The notes beneath the pieces were generated by a model, which saw only the letters and a list, made by a program, of their open reading frames with translations, was not told the DNA's origin and did no database searches. Source: Bacillus cytotoxicus (GTDB lineage: Bacteria > Bacillota > Bacilli > Bacillales > Bacillaceae_G). From it: a stretch of 64,000 bases of DNA. The stretch is from the NCBI RefSeq assembly GCF_023715645.1, contig NZ_JAMBOP010000017.1, forward strand, positions 1-64,000, read 5' to 3'. Of this stretch, positions 1-8,946 are shown piece by piece. A program made the position numbers and the translations under genes. Each line of letters starts with the position of its first letter. Within the stretch, counting starts at the first letter, position 1.

Positions 1-105
<105 letters not shown>

Positions 106-162
106 AGTGTTTGTCTAGCATCATAAAATAAAAATTGACGTTTCACGTTGTTTGTTTCGTTC

Positions 163-177
163 AGTTTTCAAAGAACT
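163..177 (-). promoter_or_regulatory. rrn leader, boxA-like antitermination motif
   Basis: Read on the minus strand this is AGTTCTTTGAAAACT, the sequence conserved in Bacillus rRNA leaders just before 16S. It lies between tRNA-Gly and 16S, so the tRNAs and rRNA are probably one transcript or the rRNA leader directly follows the tRNA cluster. The match is to a remembered motif; antitermination is inferred. Confidence 0.55.
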
Positions 178-180
178 AAA

Positions 181-251
181 AGCGGGTGAAGAGAATCGAA
201 CTCTCGACCAGAGCTTGGAAGGCTCTTGTTTTACCACTAAACTACACCCGC
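181..251 (-). tRNA. tRNA-Gly(TCC)
   Basis: A 71-nt cloverleaf with anticodon TCC and T-loop GTTCGATTC. No CCA is encoded. It is the last tRNA before 16S. Confidence 0.96.
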
Positions 252-252
252 A

Positions 253-329
253 TGGTCGGGAAGACAGGATTCGAACCTGCGACCCCCTGGTCCCAAACCA
301 GGTGCTCTACCAAGCTGAGCCACTTCCCG
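253..329 (-). tRNA. tRNA-Pro(TGG)
   Basis: A 77-nt cloverleaf, anticodon TGG, T-loop GTTCGAATC, encoded CCA end. Confidence 0.97.
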
Positions 330-333
330 TAAT

Positions 334-410
334 TGGCGCGCCCGAGAGGACTCGAACCCCTAACCTTTTGATCCGTAGTCAAACGCTCTATCCAATTGAG
401 CTACGGGCGC
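334..410 (-). tRNA. tRNA-Arg(ACG)
   Basis: A 77-nt cloverleaf, anticodon ACG (read as ICG after deamination), encoded CCA end. Confidence 0.97.
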
Positions 411-493
411 TTAATGTATGTTGTTTGTTTTTTGCGACTTGATTAATATACCATGACGGTAATATTAATGCAAGAACTTTTTATTTCTTTTTT

Positions 494-580
<87 letters not shown>

Positions 581-582
581 TA

Positions 583-663
583 TGCGGGTGAAGGGAGTCG
601 AACCCCCACGCCAAAGGCGCCAGATCCTAAGTCTGGTGCGTCTGCCAATTCCGCCACACCCGC
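583..663 (-). tRNA. tRNA-Leu(TAG)
   Basis: An 81-nt class II tRNA, anticodon TAG, no encoded CCA. It is 2 bp from tRNA-Leu(GAG). Confidence 0.96.
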
Positions 664-686
664 GGAATAAAAGGAATAAAAACAAA

Positions 687-762
687 TGGTGAGCCATGAA
701 GGACTCGAACCTTCGACCCTCTGATTAAAAGTCAGATGCTCTACCAACTGAGCTAATGGCTC
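687..762 (-). tRNA. tRNA-Lys(TTT)
   Basis: A 76-nt cloverleaf, anticodon TTT, encoded CCA end. Confidence 0.97.
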
Positions 763-767
763 TTAAA

Positions 768-842
768 TGGCTGGGCTAGCTGGATTCGAACCAGCGCATG
801 ACGGAGTCAAAGTCCGTTGCCTTACCGCTTGGCTATAGCCCA
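768..842 (-). tRNA. tRNA-Gln(TTG)
   Basis: A 75-nt cloverleaf, anticodon TTG, encoded CCA end. Confidence 0.97.
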
Positions 843-915
843 TTAATTTAAGAGAATGAAAAACATTTTCCATTCCTCTAACAAAAAAACAACTTCCATC
901 TGTCAGAAGTTTAAA

Positions 916-991
916 TGGCGGTCCCGACCGGGGTCGAACCGGCGATCTCCTGCGTGACAGGCAGGCATGTTAACCACTACACCACGGGACC
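916..991 (-). tRNA. tRNA-Asp(GTC)
   Basis: A 76-nt cloverleaf, anticodon GTC, encoded CCA end. Confidence 0.97.
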
Positions 992-993
992 AT

Positions 994-1070
<77 letters not shown>

Positions 1071-1090
1071 ATGATATTTATAATTTTATA

Positions 1091-1166
1091 TGGTGGAGGA
1101 TGACGGGATCGAACCGCCGACCCCCTGCTTGTAAGGCAGGTGCTCTCCCAGCTGAGCTAATCCTCC
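1091..1166 (-). tRNA. tRNA-Val(TAC)
   Basis: A 76-nt cloverleaf, anticodon TAC, encoded CCA end. Confidence 0.97.
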
Positions 1167-1170
1167 GAAG

Positions 1171-1245
1171 TGGTGACCCGTACGGGATTCGAACCCGTGT
1201 TACCGCCGTGAAAGGGCGGTGTCTTAACCACTTGACCAACGGGCC
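1171..1245 (-). tRNA. tRNA-Glu(TTC)
   Basis: A 75-nt cloverleaf, anticodon TTC, encoded CCA end. Confidence 0.97.
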
Positions 1246-1252
1246 AAAATTA

Positions 1253-1343
1253 TGGCAGAGAAGAAGGGATTCGAACCCTCGCACCGCGTAAGCGATCTAC
1301 TCCCTTAGCAGGGGAGCCCCTTGAGCCACTTGGGTACTTCTCT
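1253..1343 (-). tRNA. tRNA-Ser(GCT)
   Basis: A 91-nt class II tRNA with a long variable arm, anticodon GCT, encoded CCA end. Confidence 0.97.
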
Positions 1344-1346
1344 GTA

Positions 1347-1421
1347 TGGCTCCGCAGGTAGGACTCGAACCTACGACCGATCGGTTAACAGCCGATAGCT
1401 CTACCACTGAGCTACTGCGGA
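1347..1421 (-). tRNA. tRNA-Asn(GTT)
   Basis: A 75-nt cloverleaf, anticodon GTT, encoded CCA end. It is the first gene of the tRNA-rRNA transcript. Confidence 0.97.
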
Positions 1422-1439
1422 ATATTCAAGACAATTAAT

Positions 1440-1468
1440 ATCTTATAAAAATTCATTTTCTAAGTCAA
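1440..1468 (-). promoter_or_regulatory. Promoter P2 of the tRNA/rRNA operon
   Basis: On the minus strand TTGACT (1468-1463) is followed after 17 nt by TAAGAT (1445-1440), about 10 nt before tRNA-Asn. It is a good sigma-A promoter and pairs with P1 about 70 bp upstream, the tandem arrangement common for Bacillus stable RNA operons. Confidence 0.6.
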
Positions 1469-1509
1469 GCGTTTCTTACAATATTCTGTAAGTGGCGTGA
1501 CATGTTTAT

Positions 1510-1538
1510 AATATACTGGATTGTTTTTTTAGTGTCAA
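1510..1538 (-). promoter_or_regulatory. Promoter P1 of the tRNA/rRNA operon
   Basis: On the minus strand a perfect TTGACA (1538-1533) is followed after 17 nt by TATATT (1515-1510). It overlaps the 3' flank of the sprT-like gene. Confidence 0.65.
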
Positions 1539-1545
1539 GGGATTT

Positions 1546-1992
1546 TTACACCCGCTTTAATTCACCTTTACACTTTCCACATACATACCGAATCGTATTC
1601 ACTTTACGCTTCCTTACATACTGAAAATGACACGTTATACATTCATACACATATTGTTTTATCTCTACTTGTCTTCCTGTCATTCTCTTGCAAAAACGCG
1701 GTGCATTTACCTGCTTTAATAATTCACGAAAGTCTTGATCTCTATGCTGATACCCTTTCCCCATAATGTGCAAATGATAATGGCATAACTCATGTTTAAT
1801 TACTTCAATTAATTCCTTTTCTCCATACGCTACATAATAATGATAATTTAGTTCTATATTATGAGTGTTTAGTATATACCGTCCACCTGTCGTACGTAAC
1901 CGTTTATTAAACATCGCCTTATGCAAAAAAGGTCTCGCAAAATATTTTATCGATACTTCCTCCACTAATCCCTGAATATATATTTCATTCAC
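1546..1992 (-). CDS. SprT-like zinc metalloprotease family protein (YdcK type)
   Basis: A 148-aa protein of the SprT family. The zinc-protease signature HELCH is at residues 67-71, with a further His near 82 where the third zinc ligand is expected. A C-terminal zinc ribbon has two CxxC knuckles near 118-121 and 138-141. The length and arrangement match the SprT-like YdcK proteins of Bacillus, cytoplasmic proteins of unproven role; eukaryotic SprT relatives cut DNA-protein crosslinks. It sits between the stable RNA operon promoters and cmpA, its normal neighbours in Bacillus. Confident for the family; the substrate is unknown. Confidence 0.88.
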   Translation of the reverse strand: MNEIYIQGLVEEVSIKYFARPFLHKAMFNKRLRTTGGRYILNTHNIELNYHYYVAYGEKELIEVIKHELCHYHLHIMGKGYQHRDQDFRELLKQVNAPRFCKRMTGRQVEIKQYVYECITCHFQYVRKRKVNTIRYVCGKCKGELKRV

Positions 1993-2099
1993 CCTCAGCT
2001 CTCCTAATCATTAAAATAAATTTACACGTCTCGTTTGTCTCATGCATACATTAAATAGTACATATACCCATCCTCATACTTATCAAAGGAGGGATTCAT

Positions 2100-2213
2100 A
2101 TGCCAGCATGGCTTCGCAAACAAATGCGGCGTGCTTATTATGAAAAAAACCGCTATCAAATCAAATTACTTAACGAATGCTGGTTCTTTTATAAAAAAAA
2201 GCAACATTCCTAA
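2100..2213 (+). CDS. cmpA: CmpA, cortex morphogenetic protein
   Basis: A 37-codon gene with a strong AAAGGAGGG ribosome site 6-7 nt before the ATG. The product starts MPAWLRKQMRRAYYEKN and contains the YQIKLLNECW block characteristic of CmpA. In B. subtilis this small protein acts in a forespore/mother-cell checkpoint by delivering the coat ATPase SpoIVA to ClpXP when the coat is misassembled. It is on the plus strand between sprT and tex, which is the conserved position. A bidirectional terminator follows at once. The identification rests on size, sequence pattern and location. Confidence 0.85.
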   Translation: MPAWLRKQMRRAYYEKNRYQIKLLNECWFFYKKKQHS

Positions 2214-2218
2214 CAAAC

Positions 2219-2250
2219 AAAGGGAATGGATCAATATTCCACTCCCTTTT
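2219..2250. terminator. Intrinsic terminator shared by cmpA (+) and tex (-)
   Basis: Arms AAAGGGAATGGA and TCCACTCCCTTT pair (one G-U) around a 6-nt loop, with T-rich sequence on the plus side and A-rich on the other. Confidence 0.7.
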
Positions 2251-2304
2251 CATTCAACTAACAACAAATTTGTCCATGGGCGTGGCACCCAATCTTTTAT
2301 TTTT

Positions 2305-4476
2305 TCAACCTTCTAACGGTAACATAGATAAGGCAACACGTCCTTTTTTCATATCAACATTATCGACCCACACTTTTACAATTTGACCAACAGACACAAT
2401 ATCTAATGGGTGCTTTACAAACTGCTTACTCAGTTTTGAAATATGAACTAATCCATCTTGCTTGACACCGATATCAACAAAGGCACCAAAATCAACAACA
2501 TTGCGAACCGTACCTTCGAGTTCCATACCGCGTTTTAAATCTTCTAGTTTTAAAATACCTTTTTTAAGAAGCGGCTTTGGTAATTCATCACGTAAGTCTC
2601 GCTCCGGACGAATAAGGGCATCAATAATATCTTTCAGCGTAGGTTCACCAATGTTTGTTTGCTCTGATAACGAGGAAATTTCCACTTCCTCTAAACGTTT
2701 TTGCAAATGAGGCTGTCCAACATCTGTAATAGATAATCCTAAACTTTTCAATAACAATTCTACATTCTTATATTGCTCTGGGTGAATGCTTGTCCGATCA
2801 AGCGAATTATCACCTTCTAAAACCCGCAAAAACCCAATGCATTGCTCATATGTCTTTGCACCTAACCGTGGTATATCTTTTAGTTCAGCACGTTTCGTAA
2901 ACTTCCCGCCCTCTTCACGTTTTTTCACAATATTTTTCGCAACTGTTTTTGATAAACCAGAAACATATTGTAATAAGGAAACAGAAGCAGTATTTACGTT
3001 CACCCCAACTTGGTTTACAGCTGTTTCAACAACAAACGTTAATGATTCATTCAGCCGTTTTTGCGATACATCATGTTGGTATTGCCCAACACCCACCGAC
3101 TTCGGATCAATCTTTACTAATTCTGCAAGTGGGTCTTGCAAACGTCTTCCGATGGAAACTGCACTTCTTTCTTCAACTTGCAAATTCGGAAACTCTTCTC
3201 TCGCTAATTCTGATGCGGAATACACACTTGCCCCTGCTTCATTAACAATAATATAAAACACATCACGAGAAACTGCTTGTAGTACATCTACAATAAATTC
3301 TTCTGTTTCACGAGAAGCCGTACCATTTCCAATTGCAATTACTTCTACTTCATGTTTTTCTAAAATGGAAATACACTTCTTTTTCGCTTCTTCATATTTC
3401 CGAACAGGCGGATGTGGATAAATAACATCGATATGAAGTACTTTCCCTGTATCATCTACAACTGATAGTTTACAGCCTGTACGATAAGCCGGGTCTACAG
3501 CTAATACTACTTTCCCCTTCATTGGCGGCTGCAACAATAAATTCCGTAAGTTCTCTGAAAAAATATGAATTGCCTGTTCTTCCGCAGTTTCCGTTAGCTC
3601 TTTACGAATTTCTCTTTCAATAGAAGGTTGAATTAAACGCTTATAGCCATCTTCAATCGCATATTGTACATAAGAAGCGCTCGGTACGTGTGAATTCTGA
3701 ATTACTTTTTTATGTATAAATTGAAGAATGTCTTCAACCGGAGGAACTATTGTTACTTTTAAAATTTCTTCTTTTTCACCACGATTCATAGCCAATACAC
3801 GGTGAGGAACAACCTTTTGCACTGGTTCTTCATAGCTGTAATACATTTCATATACATTCTTTTCGTCTTTTTCTTCATCTTTTACGACTGCTGAAATTGT
3901 CCCTTTTCTAAAGGTAGTATTGCGAATCCAACTACGATAAGATGCTTCATCAGACACATATTCTGCAACAATGTCTTTTGCCCCCTGCAATGCTTCTTCC
4001 GGCGACTGAACTTCTTTTTCTTCATTTACGAATGCTTTCGCTTTTTCTAGTACATCATCCTTCGCAAACGTTAATAGCCAATTTGCTAAAGGTTCTAATC
4101 CCTTCTCTTTCGCAATCGTTGCTTTTGTTCTTCGTTTTTCTTTATACGGACGATATAAATCCTCGATTTCTTGTAGTTTTGTTGCAGATACAACGCTACG
4201 ACGCAAGTCTTCTGTAAGCTTTCCCTTTTCATGAATTAAACGCAACACTTCTTCTTTACGATTTTCAAGCTGAGTAATATATTGCCATCTTTCTAAAATC
4301 GAACGAATTTGCACTTCGTCTAATGAGTTTGTCAATTCTTTTCGATAACGGGCAATAAAAGGGACTGTATTTCCTTCCTCTGTTAACTCAATAACGTGAC
4401 GAACTTGTTTCTCTGAAAAATTCAATTCTTTTGCTAGCGTTTTCATTAGCTCTTGGCGGTTATCTACCATTTCCAT
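2305..4476 (-). CDS. tex: Tex family S1 RNA-binding transcription accessory protein
   Basis: About 723 aa, the standard length for Tex. It has the N-terminal helical HTH-like region (FIARYRKE near residue 45), a YqgF/RNase-H-like core (VLAVDPAYRTGCK), helix-hairpin-helix segments (NVNTASVSLLQYVSGLS) and a C-terminal S1 domain (VDFGAFVDIGVKQDGLVHIS). Tex binds nucleic acid and affects transcription and RNA turnover. The start is placed at the ATG at 4476, because GGAGG at 4488-4492 lies inside the longer TTG-started reading frame and is spaced 11 nt from this ATG. It is read in the same direction as the upstream ndoAI-ndoA pair, with a terminator between them. Confidence 0.93.
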   Translation of the reverse strand: MEMVDNRQELMKTLAKELNFSEKQVRHVIELTEEGNTVPFIARYRKELTNSLDEVQIRSILERWQYITQLENRKEEVLRLIHEKGKLTEDLRRSVVSATKLQEIEDLYRPYKEKRRTKATIAKEKGLEPLANWLLTFAKDDVLEKAKAFVNEEKEVQSPEEALQGAKDIVAEYVSDEASYRSWIRNTTFRKGTISAVVKDEEKDEKNVYEMYYSYEEPVQKVVPHRVLAMNRGEKEEILKVTIVPPVEDILQFIHKKVIQNSHVPSASYVQYAIEDGYKRLIQPSIEREIRKELTETAEEQAIHIFSENLRNLLLQPPMKGKVVLAVDPAYRTGCKLSVVDDTGKVLHIDVIYPHPPVRKYEEAKKKCISILEKHEVEVIAIGNGTASRETEEFIVDVLQAVSRDVFYIIVNEAGASVYSASELAREEFPNLQVEERSAVSIGRRLQDPLAELVKIDPKSVGVGQYQHDVSQKRLNESLTFVVETAVNQVGVNVNTASVSLLQYVSGLSKTVAKNIVKKREEGGKFTKRAELKDIPRLGAKTYEQCIGFLRVLEGDNSLDRTSIHPEQYKNVELLLKSLGLSITDVGQPHLQKRLEEVEISSLSEQTNIGEPTLKDIIDALIRPERDLRDELPKPLLKKGILKLEDLKRGMELEGTVRNVVDFGAFVDIGVKQDGLVHISKLSKQFVKHPLDIVSVGQIVKVWVDNVDMKKGRVALSMLPLEG

Positions 4477-4500
4477 TTGCAACAAAACCTCCTTCAATAA

Positions 4501-4531
4501 TAAAAAAAGTTGCTCTTACAAGAGAGCAACT
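4501..4531 (-). terminator. Terminator of the ndoAI-ndoA operon
   Basis: Perfect 9-bp arms AGTTGCTCT (4508-4516) and AGAGCAACT (4523-4531), followed on the minus strand by a run of seven T. Confidence 0.85.
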
Positions 4532-4542
4532 TCAATGTTGTA

Positions 4543-4893
4543 CTAAAAATCTATCAGTCCTAAACTAATTTGCAGAGCTTCATCTACACGATTCATCATC
4601 AGAGCATCTAACTGAGTGATTTTGTCCGTTAAGCGCTGCTTATCGATCGTTCGAATCTGTTCGAGCAAGATAACCGAATCTCTCTCAAACCCATACTTTT
4701 TTGCATCAATTTCCACATGGGTGGGCAATTTTGCTTTCTGAATCTGCGCAGTAATGGCCGCCACAATTACAGTAGGACTAAAACGATTCCCAATGTCATT
4801 TTGAATGACAAGAACCGGACGAACGCCTCCTTGCTCAGAACCAACAACTGGGGAAAGGTCTGCAAAATACACGTCGCCGCGTTTTACAATCAA
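4543..4893 (-). CDS. ndoA: EndoA/MazF-family mRNA interferase toxin
   Basis: A 116-aa PemK/MazF toxin, nearly identical in pattern to Bacillus EndoA. The [19 protein letters not shown] loop at residues 5-23 carries the conserved Arg and the fold signature; PVLVIQND and the [11 protein letters not shown] strand are also present. EndoA cuts mRNA at UACAU-type sites and is neutralised by the upstream ndoAI product. The antitoxin ends 4 bp before this start, so the two are translationally close. In Bacillus this pair normally follows alr; here alr is broken, so the pair needs its own promoter or reads from the ydcC side. Confidence 0.96.
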   Translation of the reverse strand: MIVKRGDVYFADLSPVVGSEQGGVRPVLVIQNDIGNRFSPTVIVAAITAQIQKAKLPTHVEIDAKKYGFERDSVILLEQIRTIDKQRLTDKITQLDALMMNRVDEALQISLGLIDF

Positions 4894-4897
4894 AAGA

Positions 4898-5185
4898 TTA
4901 CCCCCCGCTAACTAAGCGTTCTACCGTATGAGCTGCTTCATACTCTGCTAAGAAAGCTTCAGATGCAATACCAAGATTGATTTTTCCCATTTCAATGTAC
5001 CCACGTCTCATTGATTCATGCTGGTAGCGCTTCTTCGTTTTATGTTGGCGCAATAGCAATTGTGTTGCCTGGCAAATAAGTTCATGGCGATTCTTATTCT
5101 CTTGTTTTCCAATTCCGTCTAATTCAGTTACCACTTGTTTCGGTAACCGAACAACTATTTCAGTAGTTACACTTGATTCGGACAC
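4898..5185 (-). CDS. ndoAI: EndoAI antitoxin, ribbon-helix-helix
   Basis: A 95-aa ribbon-helix-helix protein. The N-terminal [15 protein letters not shown] strand-helix segment is the RHH DNA-binding fold and the C-terminal half wraps the toxin. Translation starts at GTG 5185 behind a GGTGGAGG site. It is an antitoxin of NdoA and probable autorepressor. It is slightly divergent in the linker compared with what is typical of the group, but the family is clear. Confidence 0.93.
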   Translation of the reverse strand: MSESSVTTEIVVRLPKQVVTELDGIGKQENKNRHELICQATQLLLRQHKTKKRYQHESMRRGYIEMGKINLGIASEAFLAEYEAAHTVERLVSGG

Positions 5186-5436
5186 AAAAATACACCTCCA
5201 CCGTCAACTACACACACACATATAAGACACCTATTGTAATAATAACATTGTATAGGGCCTGTTGCAAAGACTTCCTAATGTCTTGCTTTATGTTTTCCAA
5301 CTTGCAAATAAAACATTCATTTCCTTGTAATTTTCTTAAGCGCGCTCTCAAATTACCATCTAGTAAAAAATATAAGTATTATAAACATACATTTTAACCT
5401 CAAAATCTTAGTACTCTTATATCATTTACAAGAACC

Positions 5437-5604
5437 TTAAACCCCTGCACCCTCCACTGTCCCATGACCAAATACCTTTACTTTCACAACAGTAAAAATC
5501 TCTACACCTTTAGGAATAATAGACTTAATACGAGTTACATTCTCATAAATCACATTTAAGTTTACCTCAGCCCACATATCACGATAAAATGACGATTTTC
5601 CCAT
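5437..5604 (-). pseudogene. alr: Remnant of alanine racemase gene alr (N-terminal 55 codons)
   Basis: An ATG-to-TAA reading frame of 55 codons begins MGKSSFYRDMWAEVNL and continues with IYENVTRIKSIIP and EIFTVVKVKVFGHG. It aligns with the alanine racemase N-terminus, whose PLP-lysine motif is normally VVKANAYGHG. The lysine survives but ANAY has become VKVF, and the frame stops a few residues later. The remaining roughly 1 kb of alr is missing; 5186-5436 holds AT-rich sequence with no recognisable coding similarity. Its place between ndoAI and ydcC is exactly where alr belongs. D-alanine must come from another racemase, since ddl and murF are intact nearby. Confidence 0.85.
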
Positions 5605-5725
5605 CTAGAAAAAAAACACTTCCTTTATACGATATGCAAAGCTTATTCTTTTATATTCACTTTTTTTCTCACCTTTATTATGTCAGATTGCAATAATTTT
5701 TTTATCAATACATGAAAGCCGCGCT

Positions 5726-5757
5726 AAAAAACGTGGTGTACACTGCAGTCACCACGT
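5726..5757 (-). terminator. Terminator of ydcC
   Basis: Arms ACGTGGTG (5731-5738) and CACCACGT (5750-5757), followed on the minus strand by TTTTT. Confidence 0.8.
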
Positions 5758-5766
5758 CTTAGTTGT

Positions 5767-6777
5767 TTACTTTACTTGTTTCTGAGTCACAGAGCGTGCC
5801 ACCATTAATAATTCTTCTTGCTTCAACTCTTTTGATACAAGCATATACTCCACTCCATTATGTGACCATGTAACAGAATCCTTCGTTAATGCCCCAATAG
5901 TGAAACCTAAATCAACAGGCTCTCCGCCCACACTTTGCGTCGCAATAGTTGGTGCTACTTTCGCCTTTTCTTGTATTACTGTAAAACTCTTCTTATTACC
6001 GGTGTACGTAAGAATATTACGTTTTCCGTTATCTGTATTAAATTCCTTCTCTTCTTTTAAAGTCATGCCTTGCGGTGTATCATTTGGATACAAAACAGCA
6101 AATGGTTTTTCTTGTTGGGCTGTCGTTTGTACATCCACTTGTGCTCTAGACATATTTTGCTTCGTATCAAATGCACCTTTATCAAATTTCGCATCAAACT
6201 TTACTTTCGTAAAATCTACTTGCACAAGAATATTTTGATCGTTATCCATCAATTTCACTGAAACAGGCGATAAATCTTTTTTATTAAATGTAATTTGTTG
6301 CTTTGGCAACATATTTTGATGATGATAGTTTGTCTTTGTTTCAAACACATAATATTTATCTGTTTTCTTAAACGAATGATCCTTATCATTCAAAATATCC
6401 CTAACAAGTGATTCATATAAATATGCTTGACTACTATTTTGCGGCCAATCACTTTGAAAGCGAAAACTTTTATTTAAAGATGGAGTAAGAACAAACACAC
6501 CTTCATCATTTCGTAAAATAATTTGACTTTGATCTTTCTTTGCATTTTTTAAATTCACTCGGTAATACGATGGTTTATTATACCAAACTTCAACATCATA
6601 CACTTGTGGTTCATTTCCCGTTTTAATCGATAGTTTCGCTTCTGCTTGATAGCTTTTCATGTCTTTTACTCTTTCATTCAAGTCTTGCACAACATCTTCT
6701 TTCTTCTTCTCCATACAACCCGCTAACAGAAAAACGGTCAACAAACCGACAATAAACAAAAATAGCCGCCTTTTCAT
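5767..6777 (-). CDS. ydcC: YdcC-type LolA-like lipoprotein
   Basis: A 336-aa lipoprotein: a signal segment (FLFIVGLLTVFL) ends in lipobox LAGC with Cys21. The mature part has the beta-rich fold of LolA-like sporulation-associated proteins (YDVEVWYNKPSYYRVNL). B. subtilis YdcC is a membrane-attached protein made in sporulating cells. It lies directly downstream of acpS. The gap to acpS carries a perfect 10-bp inverted repeat, CTTTGTCTCA at 6789-6798 and TGAGACAAAG at 6845-6854, which could be a control site or a weak hairpin. The function is unproven. Confidence 0.85.
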   Translation of the reverse strand: MKRRLFLFIVGLLTVFLLAGCMEKKKEDVVQDLNERVKDMKSYQAEAKLSIKTGNEPQVYDVEVWYNKPSYYRVNLKNAKKDQSQIILRNDEGVFVLTPSLNKSFRFQSDWPQNSSQAYLYESLVRDILNDKDHSFKKTDKYYVFETKTNYHHQNMLPKQQITFNKKDLSPVSVKLMDNDQNILVQVDFTKVKFDAKFDKGAFDTKQNMSRAQVDVQTTAQQEKPFAVLYPNDTPQGMTLKEEKEFNTDNGKRNILTYTGNKKSFTVIQEKAKVAPTIATQSVGGEPVDLGFTIGALTKDSVTWSHNGVEYMLVSKELKQEELLMVARSVTQKQVK

Positions 6778-6870
6778 ACGTTCAGCCCCTTTGTCTCAAT
6801 AAGTAAGTGGAAGAAAGCCTCTTCCTTAATGCTACTCAAATATATGAGACAAAGAGAGGAAATATGCAGA

Positions 6871-7230
6871 CTAGCTTGACGAGCTTTCTAAAACAACCTG
6901 CGCTACCGCAAACTCTCGGCTATGGCTAATTGAAAGGTGAATTGTATGATTTGTACCGGCAAGTAAAATAGGTTTTCCTCTTTCATCATTCGTAATTTCA
7001 ATATCCAAAAAACTAACCTCTTTACCAATTCCAGTACCAAGTGCTTTCGAATACGCTTCTTTTGCCGCAAAGCGACCTGCAACAAATTCACTACGTCTTT
7101 TCCCTTTTAACTTGCACGCTACTTGACGCTCATTTTCTGTTAAAATACGCTCTAGAAATTTCGGTTGTCCTTCTATCATCTTCTCAATTCTTTCAATTTC
7201 AATAATATCGATTCCAACTCCTATAATCAT
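6871..7230 (-). CDS. acpS: Holo-[acyl-carrier-protein] synthase AcpS
   Basis: A 119-aa phosphopantetheinyl transferase that moves phosphopantetheine from CoA to acyl carrier protein. It has the [10 protein letters not shown] motif with Mg-binding Asp8 and [14 protein letters not shown] with Glu58 and Lys62, plus HLSISHS near the end. The start is set at ATG 7230, the only one giving a normal AcpS N-terminus ([10 protein letters not shown]); a longer open frame upstream has no family resemblance. It is divergent from the rhomboid gene, with which it shares a short promoter region. Confidence 0.96.
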   Translation of the reverse strand: MIIGVGIDIIEIERIEKMIEGQPKFLERILTENERQVACKLKGKRRSEFVAGRFAAKEAYSKALGTGIGKEVSFLDIEITNDERGKPILLAGTNHTIHLSISHSREFAVAQVVLESSSS

Positions 7231-7318
7231 ATCCCGCCGTTCCTTCCTTCTATTTTCTTTCTCACTTTCATATTGTAAGAATAACAGACAATACACTAAC
7301 AGCAAAAGGAGTGTAAAT

Positions 7319-7882
7319 ATGAATACTCCATTAAAATACTCATTCTCTTCATTCCCACCAGTTACTACGGCACTACTTTTTATACAACTTGTTTTACTAT
7401 CATTAGGGAAGCTCTCTATCGGAATTGCTTGTAACGAGTGTATAGCTGAAGGAGAATGGTGGCGACTCATTTCTTCATTATTTGTTCATACAACATTTTC
7501 TCATTTTCTATCCAACAGCATTTGCTTCTTTGCGCTTGGATTTTCATTAGAAAAACAACTGCATAGCATTCGATTTTTATTTGTGTTTCTTACGTCTGGA
7601 ATTATCGGAAATATCGCCTCTTACTTTTTCTTTCCGATCCACTATACTCATACAGGAGCTTCTGGTGCTATTTTTGGACTATTAGGAGTACAACTTTACC
7701 TATTCTATATGCAATTTCAGCCTACTAGAAGAAAAGAAATCCTTCTCTTGGTTATCATTTTATGTATTCTCCTTGCATTTACATTTTTCGATACAACAAC
7801 AAATTCAATTAGCCACCTAGCTGGATTACTTACAGGAGCTTGTTTAGGACCATTATTCACAAAAAAAACAGATGGTGCATAA
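7319..7882 (+). CDS. Rhomboid family intramembrane serine protease
   Basis: A 187-aa integral membrane protein with about six membrane segments. The catalytic Ser115 lies in GASGAIFG and the catalytic His166 in SHLAGLLTG, the rhomboid dyad. A further conserved [10 protein letters not shown] segment (residues 57-65) marks the L1/TM2 region. It corresponds in location to YdcA of B. subtilis. AAAGGAG precedes the ATG. It converges with uvsE, with only 2 bp between the stop codons and no clear terminator. Substrates are unknown. Confidence 0.92.
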   Translation: MNTPLKYSFSSFPPVTTALLFIQLVLLSLGKLSIGIACNECIAEGEWWRLISSLFVHTTFSHFLSNSICFFALGFSLEKQLHSIRFLFVFLTSGIIGNIASYFFFPIHYTHTGASGAIFGLLGVQLYLFYMQFQPTRRKEILLLVIILCILLAFTFFDTTTNSISHLAGLLTGACLGPLFTKKTDGA

Positions 7883-7884
7883 GC

Positions 7885-8847
7885 TTATTTCACCCAAAAG
7901 CTTGCACCATCTATTATCTCCACCCCCGCCTTATCAGTCATATCTCTCATCAACTGCAAGAGCGCTTCATCTTTTTGTTTCGCTTCTATCATACAGTGTA
8001 TTTCCGGAACACTCCCTTTTATATGTCGCAAAAAAGAAACGAAAGAATCAGAATCAATAAAATCGGCATGCGCCCGCGGATTCTTCCCTTCTCGCGGACT
8101 CGAAATATGCATTTTAATCGGCAAAGGGGATTTCTCCCACGTTTGCACAACACGTTCCCAGTGGCTTTCCCATTCTTCTAAATCATGGTTCATCATATGA
8201 TGATGTAAATCAAAAACTACCGGAACTCCAAGTTTTTCTCCTAAGTACAGCGTCTCTTTTAAAGAAAATGTAGTATCATCATTTTCTAGCATAATCATCT
8301 TTTGAATCCTCGCTGGAACAAGCGACCAGTTTTCAATAAATTTTTCTAGCGCTTGTTCTTTATTCCCATATGCACCACCAACATGTAAAACACAACGATG
8401 TGTTCTATCGATTCCCATTCCCTGTAGCAACTTCCCATGCATCTGTAATGTTTTTAGCGACTGCTTTACAACAGGTGGACGCAATGAATTTAAAACAACA
8501 AAATGATCTGGATGAAAGTCAATTCGCATCCGTTTTTGTTTTGCGTATTCTCCAATTTCCCGTAAATTTTCTTGCAAAGGTTTTATATAGTCCCATTCTA
8601 ACAACGCCTCATGGTTTGCCAGAGGAATTAATTTCGAACTTAAACGAAAGAATGAAATATCATGTCCATAATTATGTTTTAACAACCGTAAACAATTCTC
8701 CAAATTAGAATTAGAAATCCTCTCTAAATTTTTGATTGCTACTTCTCTGTCTTGTATTCGCTGAAACTTCGCATACGTCATCGTTTGAGAAGGAGAAGCA
8801 TTTTTGACATGCACACTCATCGCAACATACCCAAGCTTTACGAGCAT
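7885..8847 (-). CDS. uvsE: UV DNA damage endonuclease UvsE/UvdE
   Basis: About 320 aa, a TIM-barrel endonuclease that nicks DNA 5' to UV photoproducts. Diagnostic blocks are LGYVAMSVHVKNASPSQTMT at the N-terminus, FFRLSSKLIPLANHE, RIDFHPDHFVVLNS, LENDDTTFSLKETL and VPVVFDLHHHMMN; the His, Glu and Asp residues in these bind the metal cluster. The start at 8847 is chosen because AAAGAGGAAA lies about 6 nt upstream and family members begin MLVKLGYV. A longer frame adds 15 atypical residues. Confidence 0.93.
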   Translation of the reverse strand: MLVKLGYVAMSVHVKNASPSQTMTYAKFQRIQDREVAIKNLERISNSNLENCLRLLKHNYGHDISFFRLSSKLIPLANHEALLEWDYIKPLQENLREIGEYAKQKRMRIDFHPDHFVVLNSLRPPVVKQSLKTLQMHGKLLQGMGIDRTHRCVLHVGGAYGNKEQALEKFIENWSLVPARIQKMIMLENDDTTFSLKETLYLGEKLGVPVVFDLHHHMMNHDLEEWESHWERVVQTWEKSPLPIKMHISSPREGKNPRAHADFIDSDSFVSFLRHIKGSVPEIHCMIEAKQKDEALLQLMRDMTDKAGVEIIDGASFWVK

Positions 8848-8900
8848 TCCATTTCCTCTTTTCCGATACAAGTTTCTATGTAGTATGCCCAAATAAAGAC

Positions 8901-8932
8901 AAAAAAAAGACAGCCTTTCGAAGAAGGCTGCC
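8901..8932 (-). terminator. Terminator of cshA
   Basis: Arms GACAGCCTT (8909-8917) and AAGGCTGCC (8924-8932) around a 6-nt loop, followed on the minus strand by eight T. Confidence 0.88.
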
Positions 8933-8946
8933 TCTTTTCTATATAT

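Noticed and set aside
2462-4217. Plus-strand open frames opposite tex
   Set aside because: They are shadows of a highly conserved minus-strand gene and lack ribosome sites.
5186-5436. Possible C-terminal remains of alr
   Set aside because: Translations in all minus frames show nothing resembling the alanine racemase C-terminus.
7885-8892. A longer UvsE starting at 8892
   Set aside because: The extra 15 residues do not resemble the family and the ribosome site favours 8847.
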